Assembly: GCF_900129885.1 (NCBI RefSeq)
Contig: NZ_FQXE01000001.1
Location: forward strand, 427,086-491,085
DNA length: 64,000 nucleotides
DNA from: Pollutimonas bauzanensis
Lineage (GTDB): Bacteria > Pseudomonadota > Gammaproteobacteria > Burkholderiales > Burkholderiaceae_B
Direction of reading: 5' to 3'
The notes beneath the pieces were generated by a model, which worked only from the letters and a program-made list of their open reading frames with translations, made no database searches and had not been told where the DNA came from. Of this stretch, positions 36,105 through 44,686 are shown one piece after another. The stretch's first letter is position 1. The number at the start of each line of letters is the position of its first letter. Position numbers and translations under genes: made by a program.

Positions 36105-36124
36105 GACTGTATAAAACAACAGTA
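36105..36124. promoter_or_regulatory. LexA (SOS) box, distal
   Basis: GACTGTATAAAACAACAGTA again has CTGT-N8-ACAG exactly, with good flanks. Its centre is 31 bp from that of the first box, about three helical turns, so two LexA dimers would sit on the same face. Tandem boxes are typical of tightly repressed SOS genes. Confidence 0.75.
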
Positions 36125-36275
36125 GTCTTTGCAAGCGTTTTATGCTTTTGTGCTGCAAATACCACAGCCGCAGCAAAAAAAGCCCCACGCTTCACCGCTT
36201 ACGCGGCTCGCTATCCACCTCGCGGCCTGCATGCCGCTCGGATTCGCCATGCACAACACCCAAAGGTTAGAGTCG

Positions 36276-36300
36276 TGTCCAACTTTTGGGGGTCAGTTCA
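36276..36300. mobile_element. Solo terminal inverted repeat of an IS3-family element
   Basis: The 25 bases starting TGTCCAACTTTTGGGGGTCA and ending GTTCA resemble the ends of many IS3-family elements (complement TGAACTGACCCCC...). No transposase or second end is nearby, so this is a scar of a lost insertion or of recombination. The assignment is from memory of IS3 ends, not from a search. Confidence 0.45.
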
Positions 36301-36338
36301 CGCAGGGACTGTCCTGTGTCCGGGCTCATCCCGGCGGC

Positions 36339-36371
36339 AAAAAAAAATCCCGTCCAAGGACGGGATTTTTT
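36339..36371. terminator. Bidirectional terminator after the peroxiredoxin gene
   Basis: A 9-bp perfect stem ATCCCGTCC/GGACGGGAT (36347-36355 with 36358-36366) is flanked by a run of A on the left and T on the right. It can end transcription in both directions; the peroxiredoxin gene stops 33 nt upstream on the minus strand. Confidence 0.85.
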
Positions 36372-36403
36372 ACTGGAGGCGGCCCTTATTTGGGAACAGA
36401 CCC

Positions 36404-37045
36404 TTATTTATTGGGCTGGGGCGTGATGCGCAGGTAGGGGCGCACGGCCGTATAGCCCTTGGGGAATTTTTCCTTGAGCACGGCTTCGTCCTTCAGGGAT
36501 GGGACGATGATGACGTCGTCGCCGTCTTCCCAGTTCACCGGCGTGGCCACGCTGTGGCTGTCGGTAAGCTGCAGCGAATCGATGACGCGCAGGATTTCAT
36601 TGAAATTGCGTCCGGTGCTGGCGGGGTAGGTCAGGGTCAGGCGTATCTTCTTGGCGGGGTCGATGATGAACACCGAACGCACCGTGGCGGTGGCGCTGGC
36701 ATTGGGGTGGATCATGTCATACAGCGTCGACACCTTGCGGTCCTGGTCGGCCAGGATGGGGAAATCCACTTTGGTGTTCTGCGTGTCGTTGATGTCCTCG
36801 ATCCACTTTTTGTGCGACTCGGCATCGTCGACCGAAACGGCAATCACCTTGACATTGCGCTTGGCGAACTCGCCGGACACAATGGCCGTGTAGCCCAGTT
36901 CCGTGGTGCATACGGGCGTGAAGTCGGCCGGATGCGAGAAAAGCACGCCCCAGCTGTCGCCCAGATAGTCGTAAAAGCGGATCTTGCCGATGGAGGAATC
37001 CTGTTCAAAATCAGGGGCGGTGTCGCCCAGGCGCAAAGTTGTCAT
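36404..37045 (-). CDS. 1-Cys peroxiredoxin (Prx6 family)
   Basis: Thiol peroxidase of 213 residues that reduces hydroperoxides. The peroxidatic Cys46 is in the Prx6-type motif SHPADFTPVCTTELG; no other cysteine exists in the chain, so it is a true 1-Cys enzyme needing an external reductant. The Prx6 C-terminal extension is present (NWEDGDDVIIVPSL, YLRITPQP). It starts 94 nt downstream of the acyl-CoA dehydrogenase stop and has its own terminator. Confidence 0.95.
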   Translation of the reverse strand: MTTLRLGDTAPDFEQDSSIGKIRFYDYLGDSWGVLFSHPADFTPVCTTELGYTAIVSGEFAKRNVKVIAVSVDDAESHKKWIEDINDTQNTKVDFPILADQDRKVSTLYDMIHPNASATATVRSVFIIDPAKKIRLTLTYPASTGRNFNEILRVIDSLQLTDSHSVATPVNWEDGDDVIIVPSLKDEAVLKEKFPKGYTAVRPYLRITPQPNK

Positions 37046-37139
37046 GATGGCTCTCTTAGTCGTAGAACAAAATGAAAAAGGTATGCCTTAGATTTTGGCA
37101 GTATAAGAAACCTAAAGGAAATAACCTTTAAGCATAAAC

Positions 37140-38963
37140 TTATGCGTGGACCGCAAGCCCGGCATACTGGCTGGCCACCCCGCCTTCAAGCACGGCAATC
37201 GACAGGGATTCCGCGCGCGGCAGGATGTGGGCCGCATAGAATATGCTGGTGGCCAGTTTCTGAGTATAGAAGTCCGAACCCTTGCCCGCATCGGCCTGTT
37301 GGCTGGCAACCAGGGCGGCCCGCGCCAGCTGCCAGCCAGCATTTACCACGCCCGCCAGCAGCAGATACGGCACGCTGCCCAGGAAGACGGCGCGCAGCGC
37401 GTCTTTGGCGCTGCTCAGGACAAACCCGGTGGCGCTTTCGTAAGCGGCAACGGCCGCGGCCAGGCGCCGCGCGATAAGCGCCAGGCCATCGGCGCCAGCG
37501 CCGCCCCGGGCGGCGGCGGCCTCCAGCTGCGCCACCGTGGCCTGCATTTCCAGGGCCAGTCCCTGGGCCACGGCGCCGCCATCGCGCAAGATCTTGCGGC
37601 CGACGAAATCATTGGCCTGGATGGCGGTCGTGCCTTCGTATATGGGCAGGATGCGCGCGTCGCGGTAATACTGCGCCGCGCCGGTTTCTTCGATGAAGCC
37701 CATGCCGCCGTGGACTTGCACGCCCAGGGAAGCCACCTCGACCGACGATTCCGTCGAGAACCCCTTGACGATGGGCACCAGGTATTCGTAAACCGCCTTG
37801 TTCTTCGCCCTCACGGCCGGATCGGCGTGGCGGCGCGACTTGTCGCAGGCCGCGGCCGCGACATAGGCCAGGGCGCGCCCGCCTTCGGTCAAGGATTTCA
37901 TGGTCAGCAGCATGCGCTGCACATCGGGGTGGTCGGCGATGGCGACCGGGCCCGCCGAGCCTTCCAGCGCCTGGCCCTGCAGGCGCTCATGGGCATAGGC
38001 CATGGCGTGCTGCAAGGCGCGCTCGGACACGGCGATGCCCTGTATGCCTACGGCGTAGCGCGCCGCATTCATCATGATGAACATGTACTCGAGGCCGCGG
38101 TTTTCCTCGCCGACCAGATAGCCGACCGCGCCCTCTCCGGCCTCGCCCTTGCCCGAGCCGTACAGCAGGACGGCGGTCGGGCTGCCATGTATGCCCAGCT
38201 TGTGTTCGAGCGACGCGCACCAGACATCGTTGCGCGCGCCCAGGGAACCGTCCTCGTTGACCAGGAACTTGGGAACGATGAACAGCGAGATCCCCTTGAC
38301 GCCTTTGGGCGCGTCGGGAGTCCGGGCCAGGACCAGGTGCACGATATTTTCGGCCATATCGTGCTCGCCGTAGGTGATGAAGATTTTCTGCCCCGACAAG
38401 CGGTAGGCGCCATCGCCCTGCTTCACCGCCCTGGTGGCGACCTGGGCCAGGTCGGATCCCGCTTGCGGCTCGGTCAGGTTCATGGTGCCCGTCCAGCGGC
38501 CCTCCAGCATGGGCGGAATGAATCGCGACTGCTGTTCCTGCGTGCCGACCGCGGCCAGGGCTTCGATGACCCCGTCGGTCAGCAAGGGACACAAGGAAAA
38601 CGCCAGGTTGGCGGCATTGATGTTTTCGCTGGCCGCCGCGCCCACCAGCTTGGGCAGGCCCTGGCCGCCCCATTCCTGTTCGTGCTGCAGGCCTTGCCAG
38701 CCCCCCTGGGCGAACTCGGCGAAGGCTTTCTTGAAGCCCGGCGAAGTCGTCACCGCCCCGTCGTTCCATTTGGCGGGCGTGGTGTCGCCGGCGCGGTTCA
38801 GCGGCGCAATGGCCTGCTCGACGAAGCGGGCGTTTTCCTGAAGCACCGCATCGACCAGGTCCTCGGACACTTCTTCAAAACCCGGCAATGCCAGCACGCC
38901 ATCGAGGTCGGCCAGTTCTTTCAGGACAAAACGGATATCTTGGGTAGGCGCGCGGTAAGTCAC
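37140..38963 (-). CDS. Acyl-CoA dehydrogenase with C-terminal extension
   Basis: FAD enzyme of 607 residues that oxidises an acyl-CoA to the enoyl-CoA and passes electrons to EtfAB. It has the FAD/substrate segments NLTEPQAGSDLAQVATRA and QKIFITYGEHD, the catalytic-base region GGMGFIEETGAAQYYRDARI and, past residue 450, the extra helical domain of the long DmdC/ACAD-C type. Long-chain or 3-methylthiopropionyl-CoA substrates are known in this subgroup; the substrate here is not determinable. It is apparently monocistronic. Confidence 0.93.
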   Translation of the reverse strand: MTYRAPTQDIRFVLKELADLDGVLALPGFEEVSEDLVDAVLQENARFVEQAIAPLNRAGDTTPAKWNDGAVTTSPGFKKAFAEFAQGGWQGLQHEQEWGGQGLPKLVGAAASENINAANLAFSLCPLLTDGVIEALAAVGTQEQQSRFIPPMLEGRWTGTMNLTEPQAGSDLAQVATRAVKQGDGAYRLSGQKIFITYGEHDMAENIVHLVLARTPDAPKGVKGISLFIVPKFLVNEDGSLGARNDVWCASLEHKLGIHGSPTAVLLYGSGKGEAGEGAVGYLVGEENRGLEYMFIMMNAARYAVGIQGIAVSERALQHAMAYAHERLQGQALEGSAGPVAIADHPDVQRMLLTMKSLTEGGRALAYVAAAACDKSRRHADPAVRAKNKAVYEYLVPIVKGFSTESSVEVASLGVQVHGGMGFIEETGAAQYYRDARILPIYEGTTAIQANDFVGRKILRDGGAVAQGLALEMQATVAQLEAAAARGGAGADGLALIARRLAAAVAAYESATGFVLSSAKDALRAVFLGSVPYLLLAGVVNAGWQLARAALVASQQADAGKGSDFYTQKLATSIFYAAHILPRAESLSIAVLEGGVASQYAGLAVHA

Positions 38964-39127
38964 TTTTTCTCCATGCTTTAAACGGCCGAATAGCAGATTT
39001 ATTCGAACTAGGGCCCGGTTTTCGTGGACGATCTGCGAAAATCATTTTGCCATACTTTCCCGGCGCCGGACGCGCCTGGATACCGGCCGGCGGGAAATCG
39101 GCAAGCCGGCCCCGCCGGCAACCGGGT

Positions 39128-40024
39128 TCAGGCTCCGGCGCGCCCCGAAACCAGCTTGAAAATGAAACTGAAATCCTTGGCGGCGTATCCCTCGTCGACG
39201 GCTTTCTGATAGAGGGCGGCGGCGCTTGCGGCCATGGGGGTGGAGGTGGCCGCGTCGGCCGCCGCGCTCTGCGACAGGCGCATGTCCTTGAGCATCAGGC
39301 CCATGGAAAACCCGGCGGCATAGTCCCGGTTGGCCGGCGAAGCGGGAACCGGGCCGGGCACCGGGCAATACGCCTGCAAGGCCCAGCAATTGCCCGATGC
39401 CTTGGTCATGACGTCGTGCACGGTCTGGTAATCCAGGCCCAGGCGCTCGGCCAGGGTGAAAACCTCGCTGAGCGCCACCATGCTCATGCCGGCCATCATA
39501 TTGTTGCAGATCTTCATGGCCTGGCCGCAGCCCGCGGGGCCCACATGGACCAGGGACGAGCCCATGCATTGCAGCACCGGCGCCGCCCGGTCGAAGGCTT
39601 CCCGGCTTCCTCCCACCATGAATACCAGGGTGGCGGCCTGCGCGGCCGGCACGGCGCCCGAAACCGGGGCGTCGACCATGACAAAACCCGCCGCCTCGGC
39701 CGCCTTGCTCACCGCCCGCGAGTTCTCGACATCGATGGTCGAGCTGTCTATCAATAGCGCGCCCGGGCGCGCATTCTGCAATACGCCGTCCGGCCCTTCA
39801 TAGACCGCGCGCACATGCTTGCCGGTGGGGACCATCGAAATGACGATATCGGCCCCCGCCACGGCATCCGCGATCGAAGCGGCGGCCTGGCCGCCCGCGG
39901 CCGCCAGGCGATCGCAATTCCCGCTGACCAGGTCAAAGCCGATGACGGCATGCCCGGCTTTCAACAAGTTCCCGCACATGGGCTGGCCCATGTTGCCCAA
40001 TCCAATAAAGGCAATGGTCGACAT
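39128..40024 (-). CDS. 3-hydroxyisobutyrate dehydrogenase-family protein
   Basis: NAD(P)-dependent beta-hydroxyacid dehydrogenase of 298 residues. The Rossmann motif GLGNMG is at 8-13, the substrate motif DAPVSGAVPAAQ at 119-130, and catalytic Lys171 in GCGQAMKICNN. It could be 3-hydroxyisobutyrate dehydrogenase (MmsB) or a tartronate-semialdehyde/4-hydroxybutyrate-type relative. It is the last gene of the LysR-flanked cluster, 18 nt after the ABC binding protein. Confidence 0.88.
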   Translation of the reverse strand: MSTIAFIGLGNMGQPMCGNLLKAGHAVIGFDLVSGNCDRLAAAGGQAAASIADAVAGADIVISMVPTGKHVRAVYEGPDGVLQNARPGALLIDSSTIDVENSRAVSKAAEAAGFVMVDAPVSGAVPAAQAATLVFMVGGSREAFDRAAPVLQCMGSSLVHVGPAGCGQAMKICNNMMAGMSMVALSEVFTLAERLGLDYQTVHDVMTKASGNCWALQAYCPVPGPVPASPANRDYAAGFSMGLMLKDMRLSQSAAADAATSTPMAASAAALYQKAVDEGYAAKDFSFIFKLVSGRAGA

Positions 40025-40042
40025 AATGCTCCTCCTGTTTGT

Positions 40043-41248
40043 TCAGCTTTTTTGCTTTATCAGCTCGCACTTGCTCTCGGCTAGCGGGATGGTGACCTGG
40101 GCCGCCGGGATGGTCCTGAGGATTTTGTAGTAATCCCAGGGGCCCTTGGACTCTTCGGGCGTCTTGACCTGGATGAGGAACATGTCGTGCTCCATGCGTC
40201 CGTCCGCCCGCACTTTGCCGTTGTGCGCGAAGAAGTCGTTCACCGGCAGTTCCCGCATTTTTTCCGCGACCGCCTTGCCATCCAGGGTTCCAGCCGCCTT
40301 GGCGGCCTTCAGATAGTGCAGCACGGACGAATACACGCCTGCCTGCACCATGCCCGGCTTGCGCTTGGTGCGCTCTTCGAATTTCCGCGCGAACTCGCGG
40401 CTCGCGTCGTCCCGGTCCCAGTAATAGGCCGTCGTGGCGACCAGCCCTTTCGCCTTGGCCAGGCCCAGCGCATGCACATCGCTGATGACCAGGGCCAGGG
40501 CCACCAGCCGCTGCCCCTGGTCGACCAGGCCGAAATCCGCCGCCTGCTTGATGGAGTTGACGGTGTCCGTGCCGCCATTGGCCAGGCCCACGATCTTGGC
40601 CTTGGAAGACTGCGCCTGCAGCAGGAAAGAGGCGAAATCGGCGGTATTGACCGGGTGGTTGACCTGGCCCAGCACCTTGCCGCCATTGGCGACCACCGTT
40701 TTCGTCAGGTCCGCCGCCATCTGCGCGCCGAATGCATAGTCGGCGGCCATGATGAACCAGTCTTTCCCGCCTTCCTGCAGGACGCCGCGGGCGGTCCCGA
40801 CCGACGACGCATAAGTATCGAAGGTCCAATGAAACCCCGTGGGAGAGCAGCTTTCATTGGTCAGCCGGGTCGAAAACGGCCCGGACGCCAGCGTTATTTT
40901 TCCGCGTTCCTTGGCCAGCCCCTGGACGGCGAGGGCGACGGCGGAGTTGGTCAGGTCGGCAATGACCTCGACATTGTCCACGTCGAACCACTTGCGCGCC
41001 GTGGAAGTGGCGATATCGGTCTTGTTCTGGTGGTCGGCGGAAAGGACTTCGATCTTCTTGCCCAGCAGGGTGCCGCCGAAGTCTTCCACCGCCATCCTGG
41101 CGGCGACCACGGACGTGACGCCGCCGAAGTCGGAATACAGTCCGGACTGATCATTCAGGACGCCGATGCGCATGACATCGCCGGCGGCGAAAGCCGGCGC
41201 CGCGGCAAAGCTGGCGGCCAGCGCCAAGGCCATAATGTTCTTTTTCAT
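40043..41248 (-). CDS. ABC transporter periplasmic binding protein (LivK-like)
   Basis: A 401-residue type I substrate-binding protein of the branched-chain amino acid/aromatic acid group. A signal peptide ends at AFA before AGDVMRIGVLND. The chain shows VEVIADLTNSAVALAVQGLA and FIMAADYAFGAQMAADLTKT, typical of this family. No ABC permease or ATPase gene is adjacent, so the receptor must work with a transporter encoded elsewhere. Confidence 0.88.
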   Translation of the reverse strand: MKKNIMALALAASFAAAPAFAAGDVMRIGVLNDQSGLYSDFGGVTSVVAARMAVEDFGGTLLGKKIEVLSADHQNKTDIATSTARKWFDVDNVEVIADLTNSAVALAVQGLAKERGKITLASGPFSTRLTNESCSPTGFHWTFDTYASSVGTARGVLQEGGKDWFIMAADYAFGAQMAADLTKTVVANGGKVLGQVNHPVNTADFASFLLQAQSSKAKIVGLANGGTDTVNSIKQAADFGLVDQGQRLVALALVISDVHALGLAKAKGLVATTAYYWDRDDASREFARKFEERTKRKPGMVQAGVYSSVLHYLKAAKAAGTLDGKAVAEKMRELPVNDFFAHNGKVRADGRMEHDMFLIQVKTPEESKGPWDYYKILRTIPAAQVTIPLAESKCELIKQKS

Positions 41249-41279
41249 GTGTTGTCTCCGTTGGTTTCGATGCCTGTGG

Positions 41280-42776
41280 TCAGGCTAGATTAATAATGAT
41301 GGTTTTCTTGTTGGTGAAGTGTTCCAGCATCGCCTCCAGTGATGCTTCCTTTCCAAGGCCCGACTGCTTTATGCCACCGTAGGACAGCCCTGGCTGCGCG
41401 ACGATGTTCTGGTTGACCTGTACGAAGCCGGCCTGCAGGCGCTGCGTCGCATCCATCGCCAGCGTTATGTTGCTGGTCCAGATGGTCGCGGCCAGCGCGA
41501 AGTCCGAGTCATTGGCCTGCCGGATGGCGTCCTCGTAGTCTTTGAAAGCGATGACGCAAGTGACCGGGCCGAAGATTTCTTCGCGGGCCAGTCGATGGTC
41601 GTTGGACACTCCCGTGAAGATCACGGGCTGGACGAAAAGCCCGTCCTTGAATTCCGGGCCATCGGGCACCGCGGACAAGCGATGGGATTTCGCCCCCGGC
41701 ACTTGCTCGCCCAGCTTGATGTAAAAATGCACGCGTTCGAACTGGGCCTGCGAAATAATGCTGCCTATATCGGTGGCCTCATCGAGCGGGTCGCCCATTT
41801 TCATGGCGTTGACCTTTTCCTTGACCTTCTCGACAAACGCATCGACGATGGATTCGTGCACGAACATGCGGGAAGCGGCGGTGCAGCTTTGGCCTTGGCG
41901 CGTAAAACGCATGCCCGCCACGGCCCCGGCCACCGCCTTGTCCAGGTCGGCGTCGCCCATGACGATCATGGGGCTTTTCCCGCCCAGCTCCAGGGTGACC
42001 GGAATCAGCTTTTCGGCGGCCGCACGGGCAATATGCTTGCCGGTCTCGACCGATCCGGTGAAGGTCACCTTGCCTATCCTGGGGTGATCCACCAGCGGCG
42101 CGCCGCAAGCCGGGCCATCCCCGGACAGGATATTGGCCACTCCGGCCGGCAGCACTTCATTGAGGATTTCCATTACCCGCAAGGCGGCCAGGGGCGCCTC
42201 TTCGGCGGACTTGACCACCACCGTGTTGCCAGCCGCAAGCGCCGGCGCGATCTTGAATGCCATCAGCATCAGGGGCGCATTCCAGGGGATGATGGCGGCG
42301 ACCACGCCTATCGGCTCGCGCTGCGTCAGCGTCAGCATCTTGGGATCGAAGGGCACGGTTTCGCCCTTGAGTTCGCTGGTGAGGCCGCCATAGAAACTGA
42401 AGCTTTCCGCCACCAGCGTCGCTTCGCCCCGGCTTTCGCTGCGGATGGCCTTGCCGGTTTCCAGGGCGAGGAGCTGGGCGATTTCTTCCGAGTGCTCCAG
42501 CAGGCGCCGGGCGCATTCATGCAAGGCCTTGCCGCGCTCGCGCGCCGATGTGCGGGCCCAGGCGGCTTGCGCCTTGAAGGCGGCTTCGACGGCGGCATCC
42601 ACATCGGCCGCGGCGCCTTCCGCGGCGCGGCCGATTTCCTTGCCCGTGGCGGGATTGAGGACCGGAAAGCTGGCCCCTGAAAGGGCCGGCGTGAACCGGC
42701 CGCCGATCAGATGGTATCCCGATAGACGCTGCGCCAGCGATATCGCGGCCGCGGCCGCCTGAGATGAATTGCCCAA
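41280..42776 (-). CDS. NAD(P)-dependent aldehyde dehydrogenase
   Basis: A 498-residue enzyme of the ALDH superfamily. Catalytic Cys lies in FTRQGQSCTAASRMFV and general base Glu in TLELGGKSPMIV, with the cofactor segment IIPWNAPLMLMAFKIAPALA and FTGSVETGKHIARAA. Succinate- or glutarate-semialdehyde and betaine-aldehyde type substrates are possible. Pairing with a 3-hydroxyacid dehydrogenase suggests sequential oxidation of an alcohol/aldehyde acid. It follows the tricarboxylate receptor gene by 73 nt. Confidence 0.9.
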   Translation of the reverse strand: MGNSSQAAAAAISLAQRLSGYHLIGGRFTPALSGASFPVLNPATGKEIGRAAEGAAADVDAAVEAAFKAQAAWARTSARERGKALHECARRLLEHSEEIAQLLALETGKAIRSESRGEATLVAESFSFYGGLTSELKGETVPFDPKMLTLTQREPIGVVAAIIPWNAPLMLMAFKIAPALAAGNTVVVKSAEEAPLAALRVMEILNEVLPAGVANILSGDGPACGAPLVDHPRIGKVTFTGSVETGKHIARAAAEKLIPVTLELGGKSPMIVMGDADLDKAVAGAVAGMRFTRQGQSCTAASRMFVHESIVDAFVEKVKEKVNAMKMGDPLDEATDIGSIISQAQFERVHFYIKLGEQVPGAKSHRLSAVPDGPEFKDGLFVQPVIFTGVSNDHRLAREEIFGPVTCVIAFKDYEDAIRQANDSDFALAATIWTSNITLAMDATQRLQAGFVQVNQNIVAQPGLSYGGIKQSGLGKEASLEAMLEHFTNKKTIIINLA

Positions 42777-42849
42777 GGTAGGTCTCCTGTTCCTGTTGAT
42801 GGATATTCTCTTTATTCTTCAAGCTTCGGGCCGGACGGCCCGCGCCAGC

Positions 42850-43818
42850 CTAATTGGCGGTTTCGCGGCTGGCTTTGGCCAGCCGCAGGCCCTGCTCTCC
42901 CTCTTGCCGCGCGAACTTGGCGAATTCCTCGACGGAGGCCGACGGCGCGACATCCTCGTAGCCGGAGGCGAAGTTCTGGCGCACGTCCTTGTCCGCCAGT
43001 ATTTCATTGGTCGCCTTGAACAGGACGTCCACCGCCGCCGCGGGTGTGCCCTTGGGCACGAAGATGCCCCACCAGTTGGCAATGTTGTAGCCGGGAACGC
43101 CAAGGTCGGCAATAGGCCGGTACTGGGGAATAAGGCTGGACGGCTGGGCGGTGGTGATCCCCAGGCCTATGGCCTTGCCGGTATCGATGGCGCTGCGGGC
43201 CGAAGGCGCGGTGGCAAAGGAAATATCCGTATCGCCGGCGGCAACCGACTGGGTGGCGGGCGCCCCGCCCTTGAAAGGGATATGCATCAGCTTGGTGGCG
43301 CTGGCGCTCATGAATTCCACCGCCGCGAGATGGGTGATGACGCCGTTGCCGGACGAGGCCACGTTGATCGTATTGGGCGCCTTTCTGGCCCGCTGCAGCA
43401 GGTCCTCCACGCTGCTGATGCCCGATTTCTTGCTGGCGATCAGTATCATGGGCGCGATGGTGAGCCGGGCCACCGGCATGAAGTCGTCGGGGGTATAGCT
43501 GACGCTGTAAAGCACGCTGTCGCTGCCCATGACGCTGGAATTGCCCAGGTACAGGGTATAGCCGTCGGGCTTGGCCTTTGCGGCCTGGGCCGCCCCTATG
43601 GTCGATCCGGCGCCCGGCCGGTTCTCGATGACGACGGGCTGCTTCAATAATCTGGACAGGCTGTTGGCATATATGCGGCCGACATTATCGGCGCCCCCGC
43701 CGGGGGGAAAGCCGATGATCAGAGTGATCGGCCGGGCGGGATAGCTTTCAGCGCCCTGGGCCGTCGCCACGACGCCCAGCGCCATGCATGCAAAACATAC
43801 TTCCTTGATCCCTTTCAT
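42850..43818 (-). CDS. Bug-type tripartite tricarboxylate transporter receptor
   Basis: A 322-residue periplasmic binding protein of the TctC/Bug family greatly expanded in Alcaligenaceae. A signal peptide (residues 1-22, ending TAQG) is followed by the hallmark YPARPITLIIGFPPGGGADN and later VVIENRPGAGSTIGA and NVASSGNGVITHLAA. Such proteins bind small carboxylates. The TctAB membrane partners are not in the window. Confidence 0.93.
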   Translation of the reverse strand: MKGIKEVCFACMALGVVATAQGAESYPARPITLIIGFPPGGGADNVGRIYANSLSRLLKQPVVIENRPGAGSTIGAAQAAKAKPDGYTLYLGNSSVMGSDSVLYSVSYTPDDFMPVARLTIAPMILIASKKSGISSVEDLLQRARKAPNTINVASSGNGVITHLAAVEFMSASATKLMHIPFKGGAPATQSVAAGDTDISFATAPSARSAIDTGKAIGLGITTAQPSSLIPQYRPIADLGVPGYNIANWWGIFVPKGTPAAAVDVLFKATNEILADKDVRQNFASGYEDVAPSASVEEFAKFARQEGEQGLRLAKASRETAN

Positions 43819-43848
43819 TGCTGTCTCCTTTTGCTGTTTATTGGTATT

Positions 43849-44658
43849 TCAGGCGCCGGTAAAGCGCGGCGGCCGTTTTTCCTTCCAGGCCAGCGCCCCT
43901 TCCGAGATATCGCTGGAGCTTTCCGAAAGAAGCACTCCCTGGTCGATGTCCCGGCTGTCGATCTGCGCCCTCGCGATCAGATTCAAATGTTTCTTTATGC
44001 CCAGCAGGGCAATGGGCGCCATGCCCGCCAGCAGCTGGCTGAGCTCATCCACGCGCGGCATCAAGCGGTCGTCCTCGACGATTTCCGTCAGGAAGCCGAT
44101 GCGCAGCATTTCCCCGGCATCGATTTTCTCGGCCGTCAGGAACAGGCGCTTGGCCTGGTTCAGGCCCAGCCTGGATATATATCTGGCCATGCCGCCGGGA
44201 TAGAAATGCAGGCCGAGCCTGGCCGCGGGCATGAACATATTGGCCGCCGGCGTGCCGATGCGGAAGTCGCAAGCCAGGCAGAGATCCGTCCCGCCGCCGT
44301 AGGCGCCGCCGTTGACCGCCGCGATGGTGACGGGCCTTGCGCTTTCTATCAGGTCCATGGTTTCCCCGAAGAAAAGCGAACTGGGGGCGTTCGCGGCCGC
44401 CAGCGACGAGATGTCGTAGCCGCTGCAGAAATACTTGCCTTCGGCCGTGAACCGCAGCACCAGCACCTGCGGCGCCTGGTTTACCGTGGCGATATGCCCG
44501 CGCAGCGTTTGCAGGTCGCCGGGGCTCAGGCGGTTGGCGTATTCGGGCTTGCGCAGCCGGATGGTCGCGATGGGGCCGTCCACGGCCAGTTGCGGCGCGG
44601 TCGCGCCGCCGGGAGTGTCTCTCGATGTGTCGTCTTTGGCGCTGCTGGTGTCTGACAT
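43849..44658 (-). CDS. Enoyl-CoA hydratase/isomerase-family protein
   Basis: A 269-residue crotonase-fold protein with oxyanion-hole segments KYFCSGYDISSL and VNGGAYGGGTDLCLACDFRI. The first hydratase glutamate is Asp here (GTDLCLA) and the second is replaced in FMPAARLGLHFYPGG, so simple hydration of an enoyl-CoA is doubtful; isomerase, lyase or hydrolase activity is possible. The first 25 residues are a polar extension. It follows the CoA-transferase gene by 28 nt. Confidence 0.85.
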   Translation of the reverse strand: MSDTSSAKDDTSRDTPGGATAPQLAVDGPIATIRLRKPEYANRLSPGDLQTLRGHIATVNQAPQVLVLRFTAEGKYFCSGYDISSLAAANAPSSLFFGETMDLIESARPVTIAAVNGGAYGGGTDLCLACDFRIGTPAANMFMPAARLGLHFYPGGMARYISRLGLNQAKRLFLTAEKIDAGEMLRIGFLTEIVEDDRLMPRVDELSQLLAGMAPIALLGIKKHLNLIARAQIDSRDIDQGVLLSESSSDISEGALAWKEKRPPRFTGA

Positions 44659-44686
44659 GCTTGCCTGTCGATATATTGGATTTTGC

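Larger units (their letters stand above)
35991..36338. other. Intergenic control region with SOS boxes and IS relic
   Basis: No convincing gene on either strand. It holds the 5' leader of the 58-residue protein, two LexA-type boxes, about 150 nt of unremarkable sequence, and one end of an IS3-family element next to the peroxiredoxin terminator. Plus-strand frames here lack ribosome sites. Confidence 0.55.

Noticed and set aside
36129-36437. Plus-strand gene driven by the SOS boxes
   Set aside because: The frame begins with TTG without ribosome site and runs through the IS3-like end and a terminator; not a credible gene, though a lost gene on this side remains possible.
37115-37131. AAAGG/CCTTT dyad before the peroxiredoxin gene as an OxyR site
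   Set aside because: Only a 5-bp dyad with no match to the spaced ATAG-type OxyR pattern.
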